From Bradyrhizobium erythrophlei (GTDB taxonomy: Bacteria > Pseudomonadota > Alphaproteobacteria > Rhizobiales > Xanthobacteraceae), in NCBI RefSeq assembly GCF_900129505.1, contig NZ_LT670818.1:496001-560000 (forward strand): a DNA stretch of 64,000 nt, given 5' to 3'. Under the pieces are notes generated by a model. It saw only the letters and a list, made by a program, of their open reading frames with translations. It ran no database searches and was not told the origin of the DNA. Below, in pieces: positions 9,125 to 16,725 of this stretch (position 1 is its first letter; the number at the start of each line of letters is the position of its first letter). The translations under genes and the position numbers were made by a program.

Positions 9125-9961
9125 CTACGCTGACTCGGCATCCGACTCAGCATGCGGATGATTCGACAATCGCAGAAGCGCCGGCCGATAGGGCGGGTAA
9201 GGGTCGTCGTCATCCGGGATGGCGCAATAGCCGAATTCTTGCTGGATACGCTGAATCTCGGTGATGCGACCATATAAACGGTGCAAATGCTCGGGCGACC
9301 TGGCCTTCCAGTAGCGGAACGTTTCGGCGGCGACAGGCAGGAATGCGGTGCCGAACAGCGTGGGCTCGGGGACAATGGTTCGCCCGAGCAGGAGGAACTT
9401 GTCAGGACCGGAGACGATGAGGGTGGCATAGCTGCGGTTTCCGTTCATCCGGATGCCGTTGAGCGACCACTCGCACAACTTGCTGAAATACGGCTCCTGC
9501 CGCCACCGGTCGGGATAACCGGGATCGACCTGCACGTTGACGGCGTCCTGGCTGAAATGCACCACCATGCGCGCCCGCTCGGGAAACCACTCGTCGGCGA
9601 GATGACCTTGCAGCCAGGCGCAGTTGAACGACCGGCACATCTGCGGACGATCGTCGTAGATGGTGCATCCCTTGTCCACGTCGCAATGCTTGCACCACTC
9701 ATTCACGGATTTCCCGACTTCCGTCACTTCGAGCAGCGTGCAGCAGCGGGAGCACGATCCACATTGCCGGACCTGTGGCGTCGCCAGCATGCCAGGTGCC
9801 GTGAAACCCCGGCTATCGCGAAGGAGCAGCTTCTGCTTCTCCAGCGCGTGTAATGCACGTTCGACTTTGAGGCGGGACAACCCGGTTGCGTCGACAATAC
9901 CCCTGATCGTCGTCGCGCCGCTCTCGACGGCGCGAGCGACGTTCGACATCGCTTGATCCAT
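9125..9961 (-). CDS. HTH-YkgJ fusion: winged-helix plus cysteine-cluster protein
   Basis: The product has 278 residues. Residues 10-50 (ATTIRGIVDATGLSRLKVERA) look like a winged-helix/MarR-type DNA-binding unit. Residues 70-130 carry the YkgJ-type metal-binding cluster CGSCSRCC, then CKHC, GCTIYDDRPQMCR and FNCAWLQG. The rest is an uncharacterised alpha/beta region ending in an acidic tail. YkgJ-type Cys clusters bind zinc or iron-sulfur centres. The fusion suggests a metal- or redox-sensing regulator, which is an inference. I chose the ATG at 9961 because the upstream extension is low-complexity Lys/Asn; a start at 9949 is also possible. Confidence 0.8.
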   Translation of the reverse strand: MDQAMSNVARAVESGATTIRGIVDATGLSRLKVERALHALEKQKLLLRDSRGFTAPGMLATPQVRQCGSCSRCCTLLEVTEVGKSVNEWCKHCDVDKGCTIYDDRPQMCRSFNCAWLQGHLADEWFPERARMVVHFSQDAVNVQVDPGYPDRWRQEPYFSKLCEWSLNGIRMNGNRSYATLIVSGPDKFLLLGRTIVPEPTLFGTAFLPVAAETFRYWKARSPEHLHRLYGRITEIQRIQQEFGYCAIPDDDDPYPPYRPALLRLSNHPHAESDAESA

Positions 9962-10154
9962 TTTTTTCTTCTTCTTGTTCTTGTTGTTCTTGGCAGTGTT
10001 TGAACGCACTATCCCCAGCTTCGAGAAGCAATCAACGTCGCGTCGAGCCGCCCCCCTCTGCCGCGATTGCATGTTCACCTTCGCGTGATCCGCGCGCTGC
10101 AGGTTGCTTCGCCGCGCGCGCAAGGGCGATGTGGACGTGACGCCTGCGACACAA

Positions 10155-10580
10155 CAACCCGACGGGCAAATCACCGAAACGCTGTCCAGCCCCGCCGCAA
10201 AAAATATTCCGCTTAACGCGTCGGGCAAATCAGTGCTTTAGCTCCGCGCGTCTCATCCGAATGAGGGGCGGGTCGCGATCGTCACGAACGTTGCGGTGAG
10301 ATGCGGTGGACGCAAAGCGCGCGCGAGACGAGCGCGCGCGATGCGGACGGCGAAGTCGCGTGGTCCTGACGCCCCGACGCTGGCGTCAAGTTTCGCAGGT
10401 GCAGATCTGCGGAGCGACGGTGGCAAGAAAGCCCGGTCACCGGGGAGAGCGCGAAGTAAGCCGTAAACCATCGCGCAGGGAAAGCCGGATGTTTCCGGTT
10501 GAACCTGTGGTCCTACCCCCGTGCTTTTTTTGCACGGGACCCACGGGTGCAATCGGCACCCGGCTTTCCCTGCGCCCTCT
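10155..10580 (+). repeat. Composite structured repeat, copy A
   Basis: The element starts with a segment around GACGGGCAAATCA and AAATATTCCG, continues through GATGCGGTGGACG, GTGGTCCTGACGCCCCGACG, GGTGGCAAGAAAGCCCGGTC and AGCCGTAAA, and ends in a long hairpin. The perfect 16-base arms are 10473-10488 and 10560-10575, and an inner hairpin (CCCGTGC, seven T, GCACGGG) lies at 10518-10538. A second copy in the opposite orientation lies at 36860-37395. Open frames here are not credible proteins. The rest of 9962-11078 holds only this and a type C repeat. Confidence 0.8.
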
Positions 10581-10710
10581 CTTCACGAGGTGGGCGAAAA
10601 CAGACACAAAGCTCGGACGCATCGCGCCGCGAGAACGCGGAGGCATGTCCGCAGGCTGTTTGACAATTGAATCGGAAGTTCACGCCGTTGAATCGGAGGG
10701 TCTCACCCCC

Positions 10711-10858
10711 GTCATGGCCTGCGACAAACGCGAAGCGTTTGCGCAAGGGGAGCGACAGCGACGAAGCAATCCATTACTTCAGCGAGCGGAAAAATGGATT
10801 GCTTCGCGGAGCCTGTCATCGGGCGCGCATACGCGCGACCCGTTGGCTCGCAATGACG
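10711..10858. repeat. Palindromic intergenic repeat, type C, copy 2
   Basis: GTCATGGCCTGCGAC, ACGAAGCAATCCAT and ATGGATTGCTTCGCGG, then GGCTCGCAATGACG. This is the same family as 1741-1850 and 53731-53815, here with a longer centre. Confidence 0.8.
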
Positions 10859-11078
10859 CCGATGGTGATGCGGGAAGTGTGACATCGGCGACACGATGCC
10901 GGCCCTATATTCGCTCATGCGGGTGACATGCGCGTGAAAGGTCGCGGCGTCGACTTGCAACCATCGCGCTTTTGCCGCACCACTTGCAGGCTGGTCCATT
11001 GCAACGATGGGCACCGCCTCGGCAGAGGACACGCCGGGCGGCGTGGGTAACGTTTTGCAACAGGAGAGGAGATTCGTC

Positions 11079-11336
11079 ATGCGTAGCGCTACCGCCCTCT
11101 GTGCCGCCGCCGGCATCGCTGCCTCATGCCTCGCGGTCGCCGCTCCCGCACAGGCCGATTATTATGTGATTCGCTGGGACAACACCGGCATCTGCCAGAT
11201 CTGGAACGAGGACCTGAGATACAAGCCATTGCAATGGCCCTCGGACTACAAGGTCGTCGGCAAGCCGGTTCCGACCCTCTCTGCCGCGATGGCCGTGCAG
11301 GCGACAATGCGGCAGCAGCGCCACTGCACGCTCTAG
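11079..11336 (+). CDS. Small secreted protein
   Basis: The product has 85 residues. A signal peptide (MRSATALCAAAGIAASCLAV, cleavage after AQA) leaves a mature part of about 58 residues beginning DYYVIRWDNTGICQIW, with KVVGKPVPTLSAA and a single later Cys (QRHCTL), so one disulfide is possible. A GGAGAGGAG ribosome site precedes the ATG. I know similar short periplasmic proteins from this group but no function. It is followed by a type D-like repeat. Confidence 0.75.
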   Translation: MRSATALCAAAGIAASCLAVAAPAQADYYVIRWDNTGICQIWNEDLRYKPLQWPSDYKVVGKPVPTLSAAMAVQATMRQQRHCTL

Positions 11337-11341
11337 AAATC

Positions 11342-11442
11342 GTAAGGCGGGTTAGCCGCACTTGTCCGCCGTAGCTCGAAGAGCGAAGGCGGAAGGCGTA
11401 ACCCACCGCTTTCGTGCAAGAATGGTGGGTTACGCGGAGTTT
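11342..11442. repeat. Type D-like degenerate repeat
   Basis: AGGCGGGTTAGCCG, then CGAAGGCGGAAGGCGTAACC and GGTGGGTTACG. It is a mosaic of the type D palindrome and a TCCGCC/GGCGGA module also seen near 8635-8680 and 13177-13225. Confidence 0.6.
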
Positions 11443-11494
11443 ATCATCGGGTGCGCATGCGCGCGACCGGTGGCTAACCGAGCCTGCGCAGTCG

Positions 11495-11935
11495 CTACTT
11501 CAACGTGATCGCCAGCCCGCTGAGATCGACGTTCGCCATCAGCCCGACCTGCCGGCCGGACAGTTCCAGCACCGCGCCCTTCTGGTTGCTCAATACGATC
11601 GCGCGGGCGCCGCCGCCGACGGCGAGCCCCGCGCCGGCAGCACCATAGACGCCGGCGACGTCGGAGGGACGGTAGATGTTGCTGACGCGGCCGCGCAGCA
11701 CCGTCTTCGATCCGCCGAACACGAGGCCATAGTCGAGCCCGCCGGCGGACAGCGGGTAGCTTCGTCCGTGGAAGGTCAGCGACCCGCCGCCGCCGGAGCC
11801 GCCGATGATCCATCCCGCCTTGTAGATCGTCAGCGCGACAAAGCCTTCGTCGGCATGGGCGGCCGAGGACAGCACGGCACCGGCGAAAGCGGACAGGGCG
11901 ATGAGCGCAGCACGAATGGCGGATGACATCTTCAT
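11495..11935 (-). CDS. Exported Gly-rich beta protein, EipA/DUF1134-like
   Basis: The product has 146 residues. A signal peptide (to about AAHA, residue 28) precedes a Gly-rich repeating pattern: GWIIGGSGGGGSLTFHGRSY, PLSAGGLDYGLVFGGSK, VAGVYGAAGAGLAVGGGARA and a final VLELSGRQVGLMANVDLSG. This alternation resembles the periplasmic EipA/DUF1134 proteins, where a GGGSG...L.F.G.xYPF..GG motif recurs. The resemblance is by pattern only. It is probably periplasmic and envelope-related. The ATG at 11935 has GGGGAA upstream. Confidence 0.65.
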   Translation of the reverse strand: MKMSSAIRAALIALSAFAGAVLSSAAHADEGFVALTIYKAGWIIGGSGGGGSLTFHGRSYPLSAGGLDYGLVFGGSKTVLRGRVSNIYRPSDVAGVYGAAGAGLAVGGGARAIVLSNQKGAVLELSGRQVGLMANVDLSGLAITLK

Positions 11936-12130
11936 TGGTAAAGTTCCCCAGGCGGTTTTGTGAGCAGGCGTCGCGACGCAGAGCGATTCGCGCTGCCGCG
12001 AGTGTAGCCGATGGACGGGATCGGCAAAGCGTATTCCGCTTCTCCGCCCGGCTTCGCGATGCGACCCCACCATCGTCTATGCGGACCTCCGGGGTTGAGG
12101 TAGCCTTATCCTAATCTCGGGGGTCTCCAC

Positions 12131-12829
12131 ATGCTCACGCTCTACTCCTACCCGACGTTGTTCGGCGTCGCCGACAACAACGGCTACGGCCTGAAGGTAT
12201 TTGCGTTCCTGCGGCTTGCGGGAGTTCCGTTCCGGCACGAACATATTTTCGACGCCTCGAAGGCGCCGCGCGGCCAGCTTCCCTATATCGTCGATGGCGA
12301 CGACACGGTCGGCGACAGCGATACCATCCTGCATTTTGTCACGCGAAGATACGCGGTGACGATCGACGCCGCGCTTACACCTGCGCAGCGAACCACGAAC
12401 CTGCTGGTCGCGCGCATGCTCGACGATCTCTATTGGGTGATGTCGTATTCGCGCTGGCAGGACGAGCGCTTCTGGCCGGCGTTCCAGGCTGCGCTCAAGC
12501 GCGAGCATCCGAACCTGTCCGAGGACGGCCTCGCCAAGGCCAAGGCGTTCAACCATCAGCGCTACTACTACCAGGGCATCGGCCGCTTCGATCCCGATGC
12601 CGCCATGGCGCGCGGGCTTGCCGATCTCGGCGCCCTCGCCGCGCTGATCCCCGCGCAGGGCTATGTCCATGGCGGGAAGCCGACCAGCATCGATGCCGCC
12701 ATCTACGGCTTCGTCGCCAACATCTATTTCTACGATATCGATACGCCGCTGAAGCAATTCGTCGTCGCCCACAAGAATATCGTCCGGCATTGCGGTGCGA
12801 TTCATGAAGCGGTCAGCGGGGCGGTATGA
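12131..12829 (+). CDS. Glutathione S-transferase-like protein (metaxin-type)
   Basis: The product has 232 residues. The N-terminal thioredoxin-like half (MLTLYSYPTLFGVADNN, LKVFAFLRLAGVPFRHEHIF, GQLPYIVDGDDTVGDSDTIL) is the GST pattern with the Pro-Tyr-Ile and acidic-Ser glutathione-site features. The all-helical C-terminal half includes YYYQGIGRFDPD and GGKPTSIDAAIYGFVANI. This subgroup resembles Tom37/metaxin-like GSTs of proteobacteria. It is presumably cytoplasmic with unknown substrate. The start is the only ATG before the conserved beta strand. Confidence 0.82.
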   Translation: MLTLYSYPTLFGVADNNGYGLKVFAFLRLAGVPFRHEHIFDASKAPRGQLPYIVDGDDTVGDSDTILHFVTRRYAVTIDAALTPAQRTTNLLVARMLDDLYWVMSYSRWQDERFWPAFQAALKREHPNLSEDGLAKAKAFNHQRYYYQGIGRFDPDAAMARGLADLGALAALIPAQGYVHGGKPTSIDAAIYGFVANIYFYDIDTPLKQFVVAHKNIVRHCGAIHEAVSGAV

Positions 12830-12964
12830 TGCGGTGGCCCCGCCCGATTTGAACCTCATCAGGGTTCCCGGTACTAACCCATGGCCGGATACTTCCACCG
12901 GGCGTCACACCCCGCAGACCGCGCGGAGACGACGTGACATTTTTCCTGCAGGAGCCATCATTTC

Positions 12965-13069
12965 ATGCATCGAATTTTCCAAAAGTCCGTGGGCGCGAAG
13001 GTGCCGACTCTGGTCGAGGCGCTCGCCGTCAAGGAGCATCTCCTGCGCAAGCGCGTCTGCGCGTTCTGA
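12965..13069 (+). CDS. Candidate 34-residue protein or RNA gene
   Basis: This short frame, MHRIFQKSVGAKVP and then EALAVKEHLLRKRVCAF, is preceded by AGGAG at good spacing and followed 22 bases later by a strong hairpin terminator. The peptide is basic and helical and could be amphipathic. It may encode a small protein, or the transcript may be a small RNA. No family is recognised. Apart from this unit and its terminator, 12830-13262 shows only a fragment of the TCCGCC/GGCGGA repeat near 13180. Confidence 0.4.
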   Translation: MHRIFQKSVGAKVPTLVEALAVKEHLLRKRVCAF

Positions 13070-13091
13070 ACACCGATCGATCGGCGGATCG

Positions 13092-13131
13092 GGTGGGCAC
13101 GTGCGCGGTTGCGCCGTGCCCACCGTTTTTT
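13092..13131 (+). terminator. Rho-independent terminator after the small gene
   Basis: GGTGGGCAC (13092-13100) pairs with GTGCCCACC (13116-13124), extended by one G-C pair, followed by G and six T. It is well formed and oriented on the plus strand. Confidence 0.8.
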
Positions 13132-13262
13132 CATCGCGAGGAAAACGCGTCGCGCAAAATTCCGCTGCAATGCCGGGTTACCGCTTTCCGCCTTCGCTTT
13201 TCGCTACGGCGGACAAACCGCCCGACTCACCCTGCGCTTTGCTCAACCGACAGGCCGTTCGC

Positions 13263-13901
13263 ATGCGCTCAGCTTTGCCAACACTCGTCGCGATCGGCCT
13301 GCTCTGCGATTCGGCCGCGCCGTCATACGCGGAAGTCCCGCAGGCGTCGCTTACGGTGATCTCGCCGGTGTTCGGGCAATTGGTGCGGTTTTCGATGCCG
13401 GCGAACTTCATCGCCGTGTCGCAGAGTACCAAGGAGGCGTTCTATATCCGCGAGGCCGTGCTGAAGGGCGAGACGGCCACGCAATGGTCGCAGATGATCA
13501 CGATCACCGGCGCCAGGGGACAGGCAAGTGCGGCGAATTTCTCGCCGCAGGGACTAGCCGGCGTGATCGCGGGCGGCTTCAAGCGGGCCTGTCCCGACAG
13601 TTTTGTCGCCAAGGGACTCGGCGCGACAAGATTCGGCGATCGCGACGCCTATGCGGCGGTGGCAGGCTGCGGCAAGGTCGGCGCCGATGGGCACAGCGAA
13701 ACCGTGCTGATCATCGCGGTGCAGGGAAGTTCCGATGCCTATACGATCCAGTGGGCCGAGCGCGCGGCGACGGCGTCATCGAATCCCGACATCGATGAGG
13801 CAAAATGGCAGGGGAGGCTGCGCGAGCTGATGCCGATCCGGCTTTGCGCGATCGTGCCGGGCGAGGCCGCGCCCTATCCGAGCTGCCTGCAGCAGAAGTG
13901 A
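13263..13901 (+). CDS. Exported hypothetical protein
   Basis: The product has 212 residues. A signal peptide (MRSALPTLVAIGLLCDSAAP, cleavage near SYA) is followed by a single alpha/beta region: ASLTVISPVFGQLVRFSMP, ATQWSQMITITGARG, FSPQGLAGVIAGGFKRACP, a Cys (CGKVG) and QWAERAA. The C-terminus has two Cys (RLCAIVPG, YPSCLQQK). I do not recognise a family. It is probably periplasmic with one or two disulfides. The ATG at 13263 is chosen because the signal peptide begins there; the ribosome site is weak. Confidence 0.7.
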   Translation: MRSALPTLVAIGLLCDSAAPSYAEVPQASLTVISPVFGQLVRFSMPANFIAVSQSTKEAFYIREAVLKGETATQWSQMITITGARGQASAANFSPQGLAGVIAGGFKRACPDSFVAKGLGATRFGDRDAYAAVAGCGKVGADGHSETVLIIAVQGSSDAYTIQWAERAATASSNPDIDEAKWQGRLRELMPIRLCAIVPGEAAPYPSCLQQK

Positions 13902-13935
13902 CCCGTAGGGTGGCGCGCAGGACAGGGAGATTTCG

Positions 13936-14277
13936 ATGATCGACGAATTTTCCACGCCCGACATCGCGTTCGTCGGCGAACAGGACGGTCCGGCCGAGCG
14001 GCGCCTGAAGGAGGCGCTCGCGGTCGTGCTCGATCTCGACCCAAGCGTGAGCCGGGCCTATCTCGCGCGCGTGCTCTACGACGGGACAATCTCCGGTGTG
14101 ATGCTGGCGCTATTGACCGACGGCGAACAAGACAGCGAGAAACTGGTGGCGCAGGCCGGCCGGACCTTTGCGGCGCTGTTCAACGCCAAGGCCAGTCTGG
14201 AAGTCATTTTTCTCGACGGAAAGAAAGATGTTGAAATCAGGAAAGTGTGCGCGCCGTTTTTTGAGCGGGAGGGATGA
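13936..14277 (+). CDS. SseB C-terminal-like domain protein
   Basis: The product has 113 residues. Helix ERRLKEALAVVLDLDPSVSR precedes AYLARVLYDGTISGVMLALL, then AGRTFAALFNAKASLEVIFL and a short tail ending APFFEREG. The order resembles the SseB C-terminal domain, found alone in many proteobacteria. A CAGGGAG ribosome site precedes the ATG. It is cytoplasmic and of unknown function. It follows the exported hypothetical gene with only 34 bases between and may share its transcript. Confidence 0.6.
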   Translation: MIDEFSTPDIAFVGEQDGPAERRLKEALAVVLDLDPSVSRAYLARVLYDGTISGVMLALLTDGEQDSEKLVAQAGRTFAALFNAKASLEVIFLDGKKDVEIRKVCAPFFEREG

Positions 14278-14322
14278 GATGGCCGGGACAAGCGCGGCCA
14301 TGAAAGAAAAGGCCAACACGCC

Positions 14323-14667
14323 CTACGGCACGTTGAACTGTTTCCTGTTCGAGGCGCCGATCACCTCGATGCCCTTGGTGCCGAGCAGATGCGTGATATC
14401 GAGCGCGACGTGATAGGGCGCCGTCTGCGGCAGCCCGATGCCCTGCTGGCAGGCGACCACCTCGATGCCGCAATATTCCGGCCGCGCGATATTGATCAGC
14501 GGATGCAGTTCGACCTTCATCGTCAGCCAGGGCTTGGTTCCTGCCACGATCAGGAAAAACGTCTTCGAGACGAAACCCGGCACCACGTCCGCCTTGTCGA
14601 AATCGATCAGGCGGCAGGTCGAGGAATGCGGCAAAGCCTCGAACGCCTTCAAATACATTTCTTCCAT
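14323..14667 (-). CDS. Conserved hypothetical protein
   Basis: The product has 114 residues with no signal peptide. It is a compact alpha/beta sequence: EMYLKAFEALPHSSTC, PGFVSKTFFLIVAGTKPWL, TMKVELHPLINIARPEYCG, IEVVACQQGIG and YHVALDITHLLGTKGIEV. Three Cys are present without a metal-site pattern. An AAAGAG ribosome site precedes the ATG. Not recognised. It is convergent with the SseB-like gene, and only 45 bases separate the stops. Confidence 0.7.
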   Translation of the reverse strand: MEEMYLKAFEALPHSSTCRLIDFDKADVVPGFVSKTFFLIVAGTKPWLTMKVELHPLINIARPEYCGIEVVACQQGIGLPQTAPYHVALDITHLLGTKGIEVIGASNRKQFNVP

Positions 14668-14816
14668 GACAAACTCTTTTTGCGAAACCCGAAACCGTGA
14701 CGACTGATGAAGTGTTATCTTAATGCAATCTAAAATTGTTAACAAGCGCTGGGGAGTTGTGCCTTCAGGCGCGCGTTGGCGCGAACCGTCGGCGGAACCA
14801 CGCCTTGCAAAATAAT

Positions 14817-15341
14817 CTACCTCTTCTTCATCAACGCATCGCGCGCCGCGGAGAGTTCCAGGAATTCGCGCGCGCTGCCGCCGGCATCCGGATGCACGCG
14901 CTTGGCGACATGCTTCCACGCCCGGTGGATCTCGGGAACGGACAGGCGACGATCGAGCGGCAATCCGAGCATCTGCCGATAGCGCTCCTCCGCCGTCAGC
15001 GACTTCATGCTGCTCTGGCGCCTGCCGAACTGCGGAGTGGTCAGCGTGTGCAGGGCTTCGCGAACAATGCCGAGGCGGCGGCGCGCGGCGTCCTGGATGC
15101 TGCGATCGGCAGTTCCAGCCGCGGCGCTGCGCAGAATCGGCAGCGCCTGCGTCGCCGCTTGGCGAAGCATCGGCTGTTCGCTGAATCGCGCGATATCGTC
15201 CGCAAGGCAGGCGGCCTCTTGGTAGTCGGGCGCGGCCGCCGACCAGATCCGCTCGATGCCGAGTTTCCATTCCGCGATTCGCCTGTCCATGGCCACGCCA
15301 TACAACCCACCGGTAAAGCTTTTCGTTTCCGCGTCGGCCAT
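14817..15341 (-). CDS. J-domain protein with N-terminal helical region
   Basis: The product has 174 residues. The C-terminal 55 residues form a J domain: RYRQMLGLPLDRRLSVPEI, HRAWKHVAKRVHPDAGGS and a closing helix, with the HPD tripeptide that stimulates DnaK/Hsp70 ATPase. The N-terminal region of about 110 residues is helical (EWKLGIERIWSAAAPDY, RQAATQALPILRSAA) and may bind a client. It is cytoplasmic. It is divergent from the SDR gene, and the two 5' ends are about 50 bases apart. Confidence 0.8.
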   Translation of the reverse strand: MADAETKSFTGGLYGVAMDRRIAEWKLGIERIWSAAAPDYQEAACLADDIARFSEQPMLRQAATQALPILRSAAAGTADRSIQDAARRRLGIVREALHTLTTPQFGRRQSSMKSLTAEERYRQMLGLPLDRRLSVPEIHRAWKHVAKRVHPDAGGSAREFLELSAARDALMKKR

Positions 15342-15392
15342 TTTGAATTAGTTTGTATCGAACGATTAAAAACAAAAGCAGAGGAAATCCCG

Positions 15393-16160
15393 ATGGCCCT
15401 TCTCCAGAACCATATCGCTGTTGTCACCGGCGCCGGCTCCGGCATTGGGCAAGCGATCGCATCGGGCTATGCGCGCGAGGGCGCGAAAGTGGTGCTGCTC
15501 GACGTCAACGCGCAGGCCGCGGCCGAGGCGGCGCGGGAGATCAGCCAAAGTGGCGGCAAGGCGGAGAGCTTTGCGCTCGATGTCACCAGCCGCGAAGACT
15601 GCGTCGCGGTGGCAAAGCAGGTCGCCGACAAGGTCGGCCACGTCTCGATCCTGGTCAACAACGCCGGCATCGCCCGCCGCAACGGCATGCTGGGTGCGCT
15701 CGAGACCGTGATCGAGGATTGGGAAGACATCATCGCCATCAACCTCACCGGCGTCTTCAATGTCACGCATGCATTTCTCGGCGCCTTGCGCGCCGCCAAG
15801 GGGCGCATCGTCAATATCGGTTCGATCCAGTCCTTCGTGCATGTGCGCACGCCGAGTTCGCCCGCCTACACCGCCTCCAAGCACGGCGTGCTCGGCTTCA
15901 CCAAGGCGCTGGCCGCGGAACTCGGCAAGGACGGCGTGCGCGTCAATGCGATCGGGCCGGGGTTCATCGAAACGCCGCTGAACGAGAAGGTGCGCGCCAG
16001 CGATCCTTCGCTCGTCAAGATCTTCCTCGACCATACCCCGCTCGGCCGCGCCGGAAAGCCCGAGGACATCGTGGGGCCCGCGCTGTTCCTGGCGTCCGAT
16101 CTATCCGGCTACGTCACGGGATCGATCGTGATGGCCGATGGCGGCTACCGGACGATCTGA
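15393..16160 (+). CDS. SDR-family oxidoreductase (FabG-like)
   Basis: The product has 255 residues, a classical short-chain dehydrogenase. The cofactor motif TGAGSGIG is at 12-19, NNAG at 89-92, the catalytic Ser in NIGSIQS near 144-147, and Tyr159/Lys163 in YTASK. The C-terminal LASDLSGYVTG and MADGGY are typical of the FabG/glucose dehydrogenase group. Asp37 at the end of strand 2 (LLDVNA) suggests NAD rather than NADP. The substrate is unknown. An AGAGGAAA ribosome site precedes the ATG. Confidence 0.9.
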   Translation: MALLQNHIAVVTGAGSGIGQAIASGYAREGAKVVLLDVNAQAAAEAAREISQSGGKAESFALDVTSREDCVAVAKQVADKVGHVSILVNNAGIARRNGMLGALETVIEDWEDIIAINLTGVFNVTHAFLGALRAAKGRIVNIGSIQSFVHVRTPSSPAYTASKHGVLGFTKALAAELGKDGVRVNAIGPGFIETPLNEKVRASDPSLVKIFLDHTPLGRAGKPEDIVGPALFLASDLSGYVTGSIVMADGGYRTI

Positions 16161-16347
16161 ACCGATGGTTCCACAGTCATATTGCGAGGAGTGTCAGCGA
16201 CGAAGCCAGCCGGCCGGCCTCGCCCGCGCAGTTCCGCCCTCGTGTTAGGGATTTATTAACCGACTCCCCCCACGGTCCCCATGCTGGGGGTAGTTGGTTC
16301 TCGATGTTTCCGCTCCGGGATGGGCGGGCGTTGATCGGGAGGTGTCC

Positions 16348-16599
16348 ATGACCCATGAGTCCGCTGTACCAGCGCCGGAAATGCCGGCTCTTTTGCTGGC
16401 CCCAAGTGAAATCGTGCCCCTGCTGATCGGATCGACAATCGGCGAGGTCGAACGGGAGCTGGTGCTGCATACCCTTCGCCGCTGCGACGGCAACCGGACC
16501 CGCGCCGCGCGCGTGCTCGGATTATCCGTGCGCACCATGCGCAACAAGATCCGTCAATATTCGGCCGACGGGATCGACGTGCCCGCGCATCACGACTAA
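16348..16599 (+). CDS. Stand-alone Fis-type HTH protein, FlbD-like
   Basis: The product has 83 residues. After a Pro-rich leader, LIGSTIGEVERELVLHTLRR, then CDGNRTRAARVLGLSVRTMR and NKIRQYSADG, is the Fis/NtrC C-terminal helix-turn-helix as seen in the flagellar regulator FlbD. There is no receiver or AAA+ domain. It is therefore a DNA-binding protein without its own sigma-54 activation module. A GGGAGGTG ribosome site precedes the ATG. No flagellar genes are nearby. Confidence 0.82.
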   Translation: MTHESAVPAPEMPALLLAPSEIVPLLIGSTIGEVERELVLHTLRRCDGNRTRAARVLGLSVRTMRNKIRQYSADGIDVPAHHD

Positions 16600-16725
16600 G
16601 GCGTTTTCAAGCGGGACCGGTTCGCGTCGAACCGAGAATCCGGAGCGCGCCGCGATCGGGGATTTGACAGTCCGGCAGCGCTTGGCCACCCTGTGCGTCA
16701 ACCGCCGCACCGGACGCCCCACGCC

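Noticed and set aside
10253..10926. Open frames on both strands inside composite repeat copy A
   Set aside because: They coincide with a repeat that has conserved stems; composition is Arg/Pro/Ser-rich and not protein-like. I regard them as spurious.
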